Shown here: positions 1 to 8,882 of the stretch, one piece after another | How the letters are laid out: each line of letters opens with the position of its first letter | How positions within the stretch are numbered: the first letter of the stretch is position 1 | NCBI GenBank assembly: GCA_018654745.1 | Contig: JABILA010000142.1 | Coordinates: 25,070 to 89,069 of the forward strand | Source of the DNA: Alphaproteobacteria bacterium | Lineage (GTDB): Bacteria; Pseudomonadota; Alphaproteobacteria; UBA2966 | Length of the DNA stretch: 64,000 nucleotides | Direction of reading: 5' to 3' | Program-made: the position numbers and the translations under genes | Notes under the pieces: model-generated | Databases searched by the model: none | What the model was told of the DNA's origin: nothing | Seen by the model: only the letters and a program-made list of their open reading frames with translations

Positions 1-763
1 GCAGGGAATGCAGGTTTTCACCGGTGGCCAGCGGCACGCCACCTTCCCGCAGAATACGGGCGTGACCGGCGAAATCGTCGGGGATAGTGGGCTCCTCCAG
101 CCAGACCAGATCGAAGTCGCGTAATTTTCGGGCGGCGCGGATGGCCTGATCCACCCCCCAGCGCATATTGGCATCAACCATCAGGGCAAATCCGTCACCC
201 AGGAACTTCCGCATTTCGCCAACGCGCGCGATATCTTCCGACATATTGTCGCGCCCGACCTTCATCTTGATGGCCCGGAAACCGCGTCCCAGATTGTCGG
301 CCGTTTGTCTCAACAACTGATCCAGCGGAAATAACAGATCGATGCCACCGGCATAGGCTTTGACTTTGTTGTCTGCCCCGCCAAGCAAGCGCCACAAAGG
401 CAACTTGGCGCGCTTTGCTTTCAAATCCCACAAGGCAATGTCGATCGCTGATATGGCATGCACGGTCAAACCACCCCGCCCGACATAGTGAGACGCCCAC
501 CACATCAGACGCCAGTTTTCTTCAACCAGGTCCGCATCGTGACCCATCAGCAAGGGCGTCAGGTCGTCCGCAATCAAGGCCCGGATCGCCGATCCGCCAC
601 GTCCGACCGTATAGGTATAGCCAACACCTTCCGCCCCATCCGCATCGCGAACACGAACGGTGACCAGCTCGAACGCCGACATGTCACCATGCGTGGAATC
701 GGACAGCACCACAGGTAGCGGTATACGGTATTGATCTACCTGAATATTTTCAATTTTGGCCAT
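1..763 (-). CDS. Mandelate racemase/muconate lactonizing enzyme (enolase superfamily), 3' part outside the window
   Basis: About 254 N-terminal residues are present and the gene runs off the left edge. The start is the ATG at 763 ([17 protein letters not shown]). It has the capping domain, then the barrel with the superfamily acid/base and metal motifs in order: K-M-K in IKMKVG, Asp in VDANMRW, Glu in LEEPT and Glu in GEN. The KxK motif places it in the mandelate racemase-like branch, which abstracts a proton alpha to a carboxylate, usually to racemise or dehydrate sugar acids. The substrate cannot be told without the C-terminal His/Asp dyad. It is divergent from uvrB with about 100 bp between the starts. 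Confidence 0.9.
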   Translation of the reverse strand, partial: MAKIENIQVDQYRIPLPVVLSDSTHGDMSAFELVTVRVRDADGAEGVGYTYTVGRGGSAIRALIADDLTPLLMGHDADLVEENWRLMWWASHYVGRGGLTVHAISAIDIALWDLKAKRAKLPLWRLLGGADNKVKAYAGGIDLLFPLDQLLRQTADNLGRGFRAIKMKVGRDNMSEDIARVGEMRKFLGDGFALMVDANMRWGVDQAIRAARKLRDFDLVWLEEPTIPDDFAGHARILREGGVPLATGENLHSL

Positions 764-866
764 TTGGTCCCCGTGTCATTTGCTGCTGACAAAGTGTGCG
801 CTTTTTTTTTGGCTATCTGCAAGACCTGATCTGGTTCGGCACAGGCTCTGGCCCTATATTTACGAC

Positions 867-3041
867 ATGACAACAGCTGCCCCCGAAACAGAGACCGTCC
901 CGCCCTTACCGCCTCGTCAAAAAACGGAAGGCGGTATCCCTTTTGAGCTGGTATCCGAGTTCGAGCCCTCGGGCGATCAACCCGAAGCCATTGCGGATTT
1001 GTTGAAATCAATTGAAGAGGGCGAACAGGACCAGGTGCTGCTGGGCGTTACGGGATCCGGTAAAACCTTCACCATGGCCAACGTCATCGCCACCACGGGG
1101 CGTCCGGCCTTGATACTGGCACCGAACAAAACCCTGGCGGCGCAGTTGTACGGCGAAATGAAAGCGTTTTTCCCCAACAATGCCGTCGAATATTTTGTGT
1201 CCTATTACGATTATTATCAGCCCGAAGCCTATGTCCCGCGCAGCGACACCTACATCGAAAAAGATGCCTCCATCAACGAACAGATCGACCGCATGCGCCA
1301 TGCCGCGACCCGGTCCCTGCTGGAACGCGACGATGTTATCATCGTTGCCAGTGTCTCCTGCATATACGGTATCGGTGACGTTGAGACCTATCAACAAATG
1401 GCTGCGAAGATCGAGGTCGGTCAGGAACTGGATCGCTCCCGTTTGCTACGTCAATTGGTGGAATTGCAATATAAGCGCAACGACGCTGCCTTTGTGCGTG
1501 GCACATTCCGGGTTCGCGGTGATACGGTTGAAATCTTCCCGGCCCACCTTGAAGACCGGGCCTGGCGGCTTTCATTGTTTGGCGACGAAGTTGAAAATAT
1601 TACGGAATTTGACCCTCTGACCGGGCACAAAACCGACGTCCTGGAATTCATCAAGATTTACGCCAATTCACACTATGTCACGCCAAAGCCCACCTTGAAG
1701 CAGGCCGCGATCAGCATCCGCAAGGAACTGGCGGAACAGCTGGAGGTTTTCCGCCAACAGGAAAAACCGCTGGAGGCTGAACGCATTGAACAGCGCACAA
1801 CATTTGACCTGGAAATGATCGAAGCCACAGGTTCCTGCGCCGGCATTGAAAACTATTCCCGCTTTTTGACCGGCCGGGCACCTGGCGAGCCACCGCCGAC
1901 GCTGATCGAATATCTGCCGGAAAACGCCTTGATGATCATCGACGAAAGTCATGTGACGGTGCCACAACTGGGCGGCATGTACAAAGGCGATTTCGCGCGC
2001 AAATCAACCTTGCATGAATATGGTTTCCGACTGCCCTCCTGCATCGACAACCGACCTCTGAAGTTCGAGGAATGGAACGGCCTGCGCGGCCAGAGCATGT
2101 TCATTTCAGCCACACCTGGTCCTTGGGAAATGGAGCGCACGGGTGGTGTCTTCGCCGAGCAGATTATCCGCCCGACAGGTTTGATCGATCCTGTCTGTAT
2201 CATTCGCCCGGTCGAACACCAGGTCGATGATTTGTTGGCGGAATGCAAGACCGCATCAAAAGCCGGTCAGCGCGTCCTCGTCACCACGCTGACCAAACGC
2301 ATGGCAGAAGACCTGACCGAATATATGCACGAAGCCGGTTTGCGCGTACGTTATCTGCATTCCGATATCGACACCCTTGAGCGTATCGAAATTATCCGGG
2401 ACCTGCGCCTGGGGGCCTTTGATATTTTGATCGGCATCAACCTGCTGCGTGAAGGGCTGGATATTCCGGAATGTGCTTTGGTCGCAATCCTGGATGCTGA
2501 CAAGGAAGGTTTTCTGCGTTCCCGAACTTCACTTATTCAAACCATTGGCCGGGCCGCACGAAACGTGGATGGCCGGGTTATTTTGTATGCGGACCGCATG
2601 ACCAACAGTCTGACTGCAGCCCTGGAAGAAACCAACCGGCGACGGGAAAAACAGCAAGCCTATAATGCGGCAAATGGCATCACACCGGAATCTGTCAAAA
2701 AGAAAATTGGCGATATTCTGGATGGTGTCTATGAGGGCGATTATGTCACCGTTGGTACCGGAGATGAGGGCGCACCGCATCTGGTCGGCAATAATTTGCA
2801 AACCCATCTGGCAGATATGGAAAAGCGCATGCTGGCCGCAGCTGCTGACCTTGAATTCGAGGAAGCCGCCAGACTGCGTGACGAGATGCATCGGTTGAAA
2901 GACCATGACCTCGGTCTGCCTGTACCGGGTACCAAAGGTAGTGCTGGTGCAACATCGAAGGCAGACCGGCCCCGTTCGTCTGCAGGCAGGCCCGGGACAC
3001 GTCAATTGCGAGGGAAGTCCAGCTCCGCGCGACGACTATAG
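867..3041 (+). CDS. uvrB: UvrABC excinuclease subunit B
   Basis: DNA damage-verification helicase of nucleotide excision repair; it receives DNA from UvrA and recruits UvrC. The 724-residue product has Walker A GVTGSGKT at about 60-67, the Tyr-rich beta-hairpin [12 protein letters not shown] at about 113-124, a DESH Walker B, helicase motifs such as [13 protein letters not shown] and a QTIGRAARN motif VI, and a C-terminal UVR motif ([16 protein letters not shown]) that binds UvrC. The ATG at 867 (MTTAAPETE) is preferred over an in-frame ATG at 756, which would add 37 atypical residues and overlap the divergent gene. The last ~40 residues are a low-complexity basic tail. Confidence 0.97.
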   Translation: MTTAAPETETVPPLPPRQKTEGGIPFELVSEFEPSGDQPEAIADLLKSIEEGEQDQVLLGVTGSGKTFTMANVIATTGRPALILAPNKTLAAQLYGEMKAFFPNNAVEYFVSYYDYYQPEAYVPRSDTYIEKDASINEQIDRMRHAATRSLLERDDVIIVASVSCIYGIGDVETYQQMAAKIEVGQELDRSRLLRQLVELQYKRNDAAFVRGTFRVRGDTVEIFPAHLEDRAWRLSLFGDEVENITEFDPLTGHKTDVLEFIKIYANSHYVTPKPTLKQAAISIRKELAEQLEVFRQQEKPLEAERIEQRTTFDLEMIEATGSCAGIENYSRFLTGRAPGEPPPTLIEYLPENALMIIDESHVTVPQLGGMYKGDFARKSTLHEYGFRLPSCIDNRPLKFEEWNGLRGQSMFISATPGPWEMERTGGVFAEQIIRPTGLIDPVCIIRPVEHQVDDLLAECKTASKAGQRVLVTTLTKRMAEDLTEYMHEAGLRVRYLHSDIDTLERIEIIRDLRLGAFDILIGINLLREGLDIPECALVAILDADKEGFLRSRTSLIQTIGRAARNVDGRVILYADRMTNSLTAALEETNRRREKQQAYNAANGITPESVKKKIGDILDGVYEGDYVTVGTGDEGAPHLVGNNLQTHLADMEKRMLAAAADLEFEEAARLRDEMHRLKDHDLGLPVPGTKGSAGATSKADRPRSSAGRPGTRQLRGKSSSARRL

Positions 3042-3102
3042 CCTGAAAACTACCATTCGAATTACGTAGAATAAATCTCTGCAACCCAGGGCGAAACCAA
3101 CT

Positions 3103-3186
3103 TGAACGAAATCGCTTCTGCATTGATTTTTGACGCACATCCTGAATTTAATGCAACGCTGCGTTTACGTAAAACCCGGAATCGCG
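3103..3186. repeat. Dispersed intergenic repeat C, copy 1
   Basis: About 82 bp downstream of uvrB match most positions of 25804-25887, including an identical core ATCGCTTCTGCATT and a shared GTAAAACCCG near the end. Both copies are intergenic and in the same orientation. This copy lacks the hairpin that heads copy 2. No coding function is supported; it looks like a small dispersed repeat. Confidence 0.6.
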
Positions 3187-3263
3187 CTAGCCTGTTATTT
3201 TTAGCAGGGATATTTATTCATCATTTTGATGTACTCATACACGCTGGGTTGTGGAGGGGAAAC

Positions 3264-3359
3264 ATGACCTTGTTATGTAGTTCTGGTAACAGGTGGATTT
3301 CCACGGGGGGTTTGAGAGGTTTTTTTGAGCACGACGGATCTAACGGCTCGCGAAGTTGA
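3264..3359 (+). CDS. Short ORF with strong ribosome-binding site, overlapping the LuxR-type HTH gene out of frame
   Basis: A strong Shine-Dalgarno (GGAGGGG) lies 4 nt before the ATG at 3264. The 31-codon ORF (MTLLCSSGNRWISTGG...) runs through a G6 tract (3305-3310) and a T7 tract (3320-3326) into the start of the HTH gene, which is read in the +1 frame. Removing one T would fuse the two into an ~87-residue protein. It may be a translational leader, the true 5' end of the HTH gene behind a homopolymer slip, or chance. Confidence 0.3.
   Translation: MTLLCSSGNRWISTGGLRGFFEHDGSNGSRS
3293..3304. promoter_or_regulatory. Short palindrome before the LuxR-type HTH gene
   Basis: GTGGATTTCCAC is an inverted repeat (5-bp arms, 2-nt centre) about 20 nt upstream of the TTG start. 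It could be an operator for the HTH protein or chance; it lies inside the overlapping short ORF. Confidence 0.2.
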
Positions 3360-3531
3360 ATGCTTGCAATGGTGTGCAAAAGGGAAAAATTCCGCTGAAG
3401 TAGGCAAAATTCTCGGCATCACTGAACGAACCGTCAATTGGCATATCGACAATGCCATTCGCAAGACAAATTGTGTGAACAGGGTTCAGGCCGTTGCCAA
3501 GGCTGTTTCTCTGGGCATTATCACGGTTTAA
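3325..3531 (+). CDS. Stand-alone LuxR-type (GerE) helix-turn-helix protein
   Basis: The 68-residue product is only a LuxR DNA-binding domain: LTAREVECLQWCAKGKNSAEVG, then the recognition helix in ITERTVNWHIDNAIRK and the tail VNRVQAVAKAVSLGII. The sequence is closest in style to the C-terminus of autoinducer-binding LuxR proteins (KNSAEVGKILGI, RVQAVAKAV), yet no sensor domain precedes it. As drawn it starts at TTG (3325) after an AGAGG; an in-frame stop lies at 3313. The start is doubtful because of the overlapping ATG ORF at 3264 and the T7 tract. Likely a small transcription factor; partner and targets unknown. Confidence 0.75.
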   Translation: MSTTDLTAREVECLQWCAKGKNSAEVGKILGITERTVNWHIDNAIRKTNCVNRVQAVAKAVSLGIITV

Positions 3532-3749
3532 GCCAGGTCACTTTTCTTGAGTTGTGTGTTCATTTTCAAAGACTTGAGACCATCCAGTGTTTTAAGAGAA
3601 TTCTAAAAATCCTCAATTCAAAGCGACAAAGCCTTTCAAAATCCGGACGATGGCGTCCATGCCTGATGGGCGCTGCAACACAGCTTTGACGGGATCAGGG
3701 TATCCCGCTGCAGGTCGGTCGGCGCTAATAGACGTTTATAGATAACGCC

Positions 3750-4457
3750 TCAGATGTGGGTCATTAACAGTGCAGCCAGATGATCGGGTTCTGTCACCAT
3801 GCAATCATGCCCGGTCGGCATGTAATGAACGGTCCAGTTTTCATCCGTCGCTGCATGGGCTGAAAACCGGTCCATATAATCAAGACCGGATTGCGTGCAA
3901 CGGATATAGGTCAGGGCCGGAACTTTCATCCACTGACCCGACAGCTTTTGGGTTTGCGTAAAAGTCGCCAGTGGGTGCGCAACACATTTCTGGTCAACCC
4001 ATTTGGCAAGGTCCGGGTTCTCGACGCCATAGACCGCTGCCGTGACCGGTGGCAAGCGCCAGCCATCATGCGCCGTGGCCCGATCCAAAAGATACTTTGC
4101 CCGTTCGCTGGTCTGGTAATCCATCACAGACTTGCCATCTTCCGGCAACAAGGCGTCAACAAAGACAAGGGCCTTGATCCGCTCCCCAAGCAAGTCCGCG
4201 ACGCCGCCAATGACTACACCGCCGTAGGAATGGCCCACCAGCACGACATCGTGCAGTTCTTCCCAGCGAATCAAATTTGCAATGTCATCGATATGAGTCT
4301 GTAAATCTGTATCAGGCGTCGCCAGATGTGCCCTGTCCCCCAGGCCTGTCAGGCTGGGGCTATACACATCATGTCCTTGTGATCGCAAAACGGATGTCAC
4401 TGCGCGCCAACACCACCCACCGTGATAGGCACCATGGACCAGAACAAATACAGTCAT
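3750..4457 (-). CDS. Alpha/beta hydrolase (esterase/hydroxynitrile-lyase-like)
   Basis: A 235-residue single-domain alpha/beta hydrolase. Visible are the oxyanion-hole strand VLVHGAYHGGWCW at the N-terminus, the nucleophile elbow GHSYGG, the acid region around FVDALLPEDG, and the catalytic His in PTGHDCMV near the C-terminus. This arrangement is typical of the small esterase / methylesterase / hydroxynitrile lyase group. The ATG at 4457 (MTVFVLVHG) is preferred over a start at 4502 because the longer form adds residues ahead of the first beta strand. Monocistronic by position. Substrate unknown. Confidence 0.85.
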   Translation of the reverse strand: MTVFVLVHGAYHGGWCWRAVTSVLRSQGHDVYSPSLTGLGDRAHLATPDTDLQTHIDDIANLIRWEELHDVVLVGHSYGGVVIGGVADLLGERIKALVFVDALLPEDGKSVMDYQTSERAKYLLDRATAHDGWRLPPVTAAVYGVENPDLAKWVDQKCVAHPLATFTQTQKLSGQWMKVPALTYIRCTQSGLDYMDRFSAHAATDENWTVHYMPTGHDCMVTEPDHLAALLMTHI

Positions 4458-4594
4458 ATCGATACGATTCCCGTCAAGACAATTGAACACGGACACTGGC
4501 AAGACCGTCCGTCAGGCACTAGAGTGTTTTCAACTTTTGTTGAAACACCTGCGGACTGTAACACGTTGCAATGCAACGAAGATATGAGGGTAAA

Positions 4595-4939
4595 ATGCCG
4601 CCAAAAAACAATCCGTTGAAACTGAATAAACTGCAACTCAAAACTCTGACCTTGTTGCAGGAACTGGCGCGTCATGCCGAATCAGGAACGCCCGAGCCCG
4701 ATACCGGCAATGTCACTATTTCGACTTTCCCTAATCCGCACGGTGACCATTTCCATCTGGGTAGCGGCGTCGTCATGTCAAAAGATGCGACAGGTCTGAA
4801 GAATGAAGCTGTCTGGACGGCCCTGGCCCGCAAGGGTCTGGCGATCCCGTCCTTTCCCTTTGCCATCAAGCTGACACCTGCAGGCATTGACTATGACACA
4901 ACGCAGATGTCCGCCATCCTGCACTTGTCAGATCATTAA
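4595..4939 (+). CDS. Conserved-looking hypothetical protein, 114 aa
   Basis: The ATG at 4595 (MPPKNNPLKLNK) follows a GAGGG ribosome-binding site at good spacing, so it is chosen over the ATG at 4571. The product begins with a basic helix (LNKLQLKTLTLLQELARH), then has a His-rich stretch (NPHGDHFHLGSGVVMSKDA) and ends with a small alpha/beta segment. No signal peptide or membrane helix. The HxHFH cluster could bind metal. I do not recognise the family; the layout suggests a small cytosolic winged-helix-like protein. Confidence 0.65.
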   Translation: MPPKNNPLKLNKLQLKTLTLLQELARHAESGTPEPDTGNVTISTFPNPHGDHFHLGSGVVMSKDATGLKNEAVWTALARKGLAIPSFPFAIKLTPAGIDYDTTQMSAILHLSDH

Positions 4940-4966
4940 AGAGCTTCCGGATCTATCGGTCAGGCC

Positions 4967-5245
4967 TTAATCCTTGTCGACACACTTATAGGCAAAATAG
5001 ACGGGCGTAATATCCTGCTGCCCCCTGGCTATGCCGCAAATCATTCCTTGCTCGGCACCCAGATCCTCGATGACCCGGTTATGTTTGGCACAATGTTCGA
5101 TCGCCAGTTCGTCAATTGTGCTTTTGCCAACAAAACCGGAAACACAGACGGAATAGTCGTGTGGAGTTATCGTCGCCGGCTCTATTTTGGGCACACACCC
5201 CGCCAATGCTGCTGTAATTATTGCTGACGCGACCAAATGCCTCAT
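4967..5245 (-). CDS. Small predicted lipoprotein, 92 aa
   Basis: The N-terminus MRHLVASAIITAALAGC is a short type II signal peptide with lipobox LAGC (Cys17), so the mature protein should be lipid-anchored after processing by Lgt/Lsp (an lgt gene lies at 26.0 kb). The mature part has five further Cys/His-rich positions (SVCVSGF, EHCAKHN, MICGIA, YKCVDKD), suggesting two disulfides. Function unknown; no obvious operon partner. Confidence 0.7.
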   Translation of the reverse strand: MRHLVASAIITAALAGCVPKIEPATITPHDYSVCVSGFVGKSTIDELAIEHCAKHNRVIEDLGAEQGMICGIARGQQDITPVYFAYKCVDKD

Positions 5246-5415
5246 TATTTTGCCCCCCGTTCTTGTTGTACGATGCCCCCTGATTGGCTATGAAAGCTTA
5301 GCCGATAAACGAGCAATATCAACCGGGGGCGATAGTTTGCGAGCACGATCCTGCTGCAATGCCATCCTCGACCCGGAGGAGATTTCGCCGACGTGGACGA
5401 GTGTAGACTGAGTTG

Positions 5416-6156
5416 ATGCAAGGCCTTACCGCCCTATTGAAAATGATGGCCAGTTCAGCGCGTGATCTGGCACCGATCATCATTGTCGTCGGCTTCTTCC
5501 AACTCGTCGTTTTGCAACAGCCGCTGCCGGACGTCTGGGGCCTGGCTGGCGGTGTCTTGCTGGTACTGCTGGGTCTGACCCTGTTCATGCAGGGACTTGA
5601 GCTGGCCCTGTTTCCCCTGGGTGAAAGCATGGCCGGTGCCTTTGCCAACAAAGGCAGTCTTTTCTGGCTTCTGACATTTGCCTTTGCCCTGGGCTTTGGC
5701 ACCACCGCAGCTGAGCCGTCCCTGACGGCTGTTGCCGCCGAAGCCGCCCGTATCGCCGCTGAAGGCAACGTTGTCGACAATACCGAGGCGGCCCGTGCGG
5801 AATATGCCATGTTGCTTCGCCTGACCGTCGCGATCTCCGTCGGGATTGCCTTGCTGGTTGGCGTTGTCCGTATCCTCAAGGGTTGGCCGGTACAATATCT
5901 GATCATCAGTGGCTATGTGACGGTCGTCGCCATGACTTTTTTTGCCCCCGAAAGCATTATCGGTATCGCCTATGATGCCGGTGGTGTGACGACGTCAACG
6001 ATTACAGTACCGTTGGTGACGGCTTTGGGCGTTGGCCTTGCCCATGTGATCCGTGGCCGTAATCCAATGATTGACGGGTTTGGCCTGATCGCCTTTGCCA
6101 GCTTGACGCCGATGATCTTTGTCATGGGTTTCGGCATGTTGTGGGCGGCATTCTGA
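5416..6156 (+). CDS. DUF1538 family membrane protein, first of a tandem pair
   Basis: A 246-residue polytopic membrane protein with about six to seven hydrophobic segments. Two motifs are shared almost residue for residue with the next gene: [18 protein letters not shown] after the central loop, and [19 protein letters not shown] followed by [13 protein letters not shown] near the C-terminus. These glycine/threonine-rich motifs look like broken helices of a transporter core. DUF1538 has no firmly assigned substrate that I know of. The stop overlaps the next start (TGATG), and the operon continues with a P-II-like and a CBS protein, so nucleotide- or metabolite-gated transport is the inference. 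Confidence 0.88.
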   Translation: MQGLTALLKMMASSARDLAPIIIVVGFFQLVVLQQPLPDVWGLAGGVLLVLLGLTLFMQGLELALFPLGESMAGAFANKGSLFWLLTFAFALGFGTTAAEPSLTAVAAEAARIAAEGNVVDNTEAARAEYAMLLRLTVAISVGIALLVGVVRILKGWPVQYLIISGYVTVVAMTFFAPESIIGIAYDAGGVTTSTITVPLVTALGVGLAHVIRGRNPMIDGFGLIAFASLTPMIFVMGFGMLWAAF

Positions 6157-6965
6157 TGGGACAGTTTCTGCTTCAATTCGGCAACACGCTGTTTTCGACC
6201 ATTCTGGATGTGTCTCCGATTGTCATTATCCTTTTTGGCTTCCAGCTTTTTGTTATTCGCCAGCCCATCAAGCGCCTGAAGCAAATCATCACTGGTATGA
6301 TCTACGTCATTCTGGGTCTGGCGCTGTTTTTGCTGGGCCTGGAAAAAGCCTTGTTCCCGCTGGGCGAAGTCATGGCCCAGCAGTTAACCGACCCGAGCTT
6401 TATTCATGGTGACGGACCCGTCCCGGAAGTTGCCTACTGGAAAGACTATCTCTGGGTTTATGCCTTTGCGGCAGCCATCGGCTTTGCCACCACAATCGCC
6501 GAACCATCCCTGATTGCCGTCGCCATAAAGGCAAGCGAAGTATCAGGTGGTGCCATCAGCGTCTGGGGATTGCGTATTGCCGTTGCCATAGGCGTTGCCG
6601 TCGGTGTCAGCCTGGGCGCGTTTCGCATTGTAACCGGCTTGCCGCTGCCCTGGTTCATCGTCTCAGGCTATGTTGTTGTGATCATCCAGACCTTTTTTGC
6701 GACAAAGATGATCATACCCCTGGCCTATGATTCCGGCGGTGTCACCACATCGACAGTTACTGTGCCTTTGGTCGCAGCCCTGGGCCTGGGTCTGGCCTCA
6801 ACTATTCCAGGCAGAAGTCCGTTAATCGATGGGTTCGGGCTGATCGCATTTGCCAGCCTGTTTCCGATTATTTCAGTACTTGCCTACGCTCAATTGACCG
6901 CATACATGGACCGGCGCGCCGCCGGAAAAGATAATTCAACCAAGACCAAGGGAGAAGCCTCATGA
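6156..6965 (+). CDS. DUF1538 family membrane protein, second of a tandem pair
   Basis: A 269-residue paralogue of the preceding gene. It carries GFATTIAEPSLIAVAIKA and DSGGVTTSTVTVPLVAALG at matching places, plus [18 protein letters not shown]. The first half has an extra periplasmic or cytoplasmic loop (about residues 75-95, DPSFIHGDGPVPEVAYWKD). The ATG at 6156 is chosen because it overlaps the upstream stop as TGATG; an upstream GTG at 6141 has no advantage. The pair probably forms a heterodimer or pseudo-symmetric pore. The C-terminal tail (RRAAGKDNSTKTKG) is basic and likely cytosolic, available to the P-II-like partner. Confidence 0.88.
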   Translation: MGQFLLQFGNTLFSTILDVSPIVIILFGFQLFVIRQPIKRLKQIITGMIYVILGLALFLLGLEKALFPLGEVMAQQLTDPSFIHGDGPVPEVAYWKDYLWVYAFAAAIGFATTIAEPSLIAVAIKASEVSGGAISVWGLRIAVAIGVAVGVSLGAFRIVTGLPLPWFIVSGYVVVIIQTFFATKMIIPLAYDSGGVTTSTVTVPLVAALGLGLASTIPGRSPLIDGFGLIAFASLFPIISVLAYAQLTAYMDRRAAGKDNSTKTKGEAS

Positions 6966-7312
6966 GGTTCAAACTTATTATTGCTCTTGTCGATGATAAC
7001 TACACCGACACTGTTCTGGATGCCGCACGCGAGGCCGGTGCAACCGGCGCTACCGTCGTGACATCTGCTCGCGGAGAAGGCGGCCAGAAGAAACAAACCT
7101 TCTTCGGGCTGTCCCTGACCGGACAACGTGACCTGTGCCTTTTTCTGGTTGCAGACCAATTGTCACGGGATATCCTTGAAGAAATTGCCAAGGCCGGTGA
7201 GTTTGATGAAAAACCGGGGGCTGGCATTGCCTTCCAGGTCAATATTGAAGATGCCGTTGGTCTGACATCGCAGTTAGCCACGATCACGCAGGAAATTGAG
7301 GACCAGATATGA
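6962..7312 (+). CDS. P-II-like signalling protein
   Basis: A 116-residue protein with the GlnB-type ferredoxin-like fold: MRFKLIIALVDDNYTDTVLDAAREAG for beta1-alpha1, a B-loop-like TSARGEGGQKKQTFFG at about 34-49, and a C-terminal PGAGIAFQVNIEDAVGL recalling the GxGxIFV strand of P-II. The T-loop is short and lacks the Tyr uridylylated in classical GlnB, so nucleotide or metabolite binding without uridylylation is expected. The start overlaps the DUF1538 stop (ATGA) and its stop overlaps the CBS gene (ATGA), which ties it to membrane-protein control, much as GlnK pairs with AmtB or SbtB with SbtA. Confidence 0.85.
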   Translation: MRFKLIIALVDDNYTDTVLDAAREAGATGATVVTSARGEGGQKKQTFFGLSLTGQRDLCLFLVADQLSRDILEEIAKAGEFDEKPGAGIAFQVNIEDAVGLTSQLATITQEIEDQI

Positions 7313-7728
7313 ACCATCCAACATACATCAAGGTCGCGGCGGTGATGAAAACCGAAATCCGCACCATCGACCCCATGAGTTCGGTTAGTGAAGCCATGAT
7401 CACCATGGGCAAAAGTGGCGTCAGTTCACTGGTGATCGAACGCCGGGATGAACATGACGAATACGGTTTGATCGTCGTTTCCGACATCGCCAAGGAGGTT
7501 ATCGCCGAGGGGCGTTCGCCGGACCGGGTCAATGTCTACGAAATCATGACCAAGCCCACTTTGACCCTGGATAGCGAAATGGACATCAAATACGGTGTCC
7601 GCCATCTCTCCCGGTTCGGGGTATCGCGCGGCCTTGTGCTCAACCATGACCGGGACCTTGTCGGTATTGTGACATTGCGGGATATGGTGCTGGCCTACGC
7701 TGATGTGGTTGAAGGCGTTCACGTCTGA
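7309..7728 (+). CDS. Tandem CBS-domain protein
   Basis: A 139-residue cytosolic protein made of two CBS motifs: VMKTEIRTIDPMSSVSEAMITMGKSGVSSLVV-like first half and IMTKPTLTLDSEMDIKYGVRHLSRFGVSRGLV second half, each ending in the usual GIVT/LIVVSDI-type strand (GLIVVSDI, GIVTLRDM). A CBS pair normally binds AMP, ATP or related nucleotides. Last gene of the four-gene DUF1538 operon, started by an ATGA overlap. Together with the P-II-like protein it gives the operon two separate nucleotide-sensing modules. Confidence 0.88.
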   Translation: MNHPTYIKVAAVMKTEIRTIDPMSSVSEAMITMGKSGVSSLVIERRDEHDEYGLIVVSDIAKEVIAEGRSPDRVNVYEIMTKPTLTLDSEMDIKYGVRHLSRFGVSRGLVLNHDRDLVGIVTLRDMVLAYADVVEGVHV

Positions 7729-7901
7729 CCACTTTCACATGATTCTGGTACCTGGCTGATCGGCCCACAGAATTGACCTGGAGTGTTGCGACTATCGGGC
7801 TCGTTCCTATATAGAAGATGAGTGTGTTTGCAGGGGGCAAGGGCCATTTTCTTCACCGAACGGAAAACGATGAGCGTAATTTGTAACAGGAACCTCCGCC
7901 G

Positions 7902-8882
7902 ATGATGTATGCGTTGCTGGCTGGCGGCTTCATTATCCTGTTGGTTGGCGGCGATTTCATGGTCCGCGGTGCTGTTGCCCTGGCGCAAAAGCTGGATGTG
8001 CCGCCGCTGGTCATTGGCCTGACAATTATCGCTCTTGGCACTTCGGCGCCCGAATTTGTCGTCAGTCTGAAATCCGTCATGAACGATGCGCCCGGCCTGG
8101 CAATTGGCAACGTTGTTGGCAGCAACATCGCTAATATCCTCCTTGTTCTGGGCTTGCCCGCTATTATTTTCCCCATTGCCTGCAGCGGATCGTCTCTTAA
8201 CAGAGATAATCTGGTCATGATATTGACCAGTGTGCTGTTCATCATCTTTTGCTGGCAGGGTGTATTGGTCACCTGGCAAGGTGCCCTTTTCCTTGTTTTG
8301 CTGGCTGCCTTTCTCATCCACGCCTATCGCGCCGCCCTTAAGGGTGACGGAGAATTTGCCGAGGCCGAAGATGACTTTGATGGCATCAGCAGCTTCCCCA
8401 CCAGTCTTGGTACAGCGATATTCATGATCGCCGCCGGTATGGGTGGGTTGATTGCCGGTGCCCAGATGCTGGTTATCGGTGCCATTGATATCGCCCGGAT
8501 ATTTGGTGTGTCCGAAGCCGTGATTGGCCTGACGGTTGTTGCCCTTGGCACCTCACTGCCGGAACTGACGACCTCACTGGTCGCGGCCATGCGCAAACAC
8601 GCAGATGTGGCCATCGGCAATGTTGTGGGCAGTAATCTGTTCAATATTCTGGGTGTTATCGGCGCGACGTCGGTTCTGATGCCCGTTCCTGTCCCGCAGG
8701 AAGTCCTGGATTTTGATCTCTGGATCATGCTCGCAGCCTCGCTTGCCCTGGTCCCCTTTGTTCTGCGCCGGGCACCAATTGGAAGGGTTGCAGGCATCGC
8801 CTTCACTTTGGCCTATCTTGCCTATATTGGCTCCCAGTTTAGCGATCACGGTATTTCTCTGGCCTTCCTGGATTCGCAGTGA
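7902..8882 (+). CDS. Calcium/sodium antiporter (CaCA family, YrbG-like)
   Basis: A 326-residue inner-membrane exchanger with the two inverted alpha-repeats of the CaCA superfamily: VIGLTIIALGTSAPEFVVSL with IGNVVGSNIANILLV in the first half, and VIGLTVVALGTSLPELTTSL with IGNVVGSNLFNILGV in the second. The GTSxPE and GSNxxN residues form the cation sites. An acidic cytosolic loop (EFAEAEDDFDG) links the halves. It starts at the doubled ATG at 7902/7905. The stop overlaps the GTG start of the downstream SDR gene. Confidence 0.93.
   Translation: MMYALLAGGFIILLVGGDFMVRGAVALAQKLDVPPLVIGLTIIALGTSAPEFVVSLKSVMNDAPGLAIGNVVGSNIANILLVLGLPAIIFPIACSGSSLNRDNLVMILTSVLFIIFCWQGVLVTWQGALFLVLLAAFLIHAYRAALKGDGEFAEAEDDFDGISSFPTSLGTAIFMIAAGMGGLIAGAQMLVIGAIDIARIFGVSEAVIGLTVVALGTSLPELTTSLVAAMRKHADVAIGNVVGSNLFNILGVIGATSVLMPVPVPQEVLDFDLWIMLAASLALVPFVLRRAPIGRVAGIAFTLAYLAYIGSQFSDHGISLAFLDSQ

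Noticed and set aside
756..866. Longer UvrB start at 756
   Set aside because: It would overlap the divergent enolase-superfamily gene and add a Cys/Trp-rich stretch not seen in UvrB proteins.
5393..5416. Seven-codon GTG ORF after GGAGGA ending in TGATG at the first DUF1538 start
   Set aside because: It could be a coupling leader, but it is too short to support and the ribosome-binding site may belong to an unseen start. Left out of the features.
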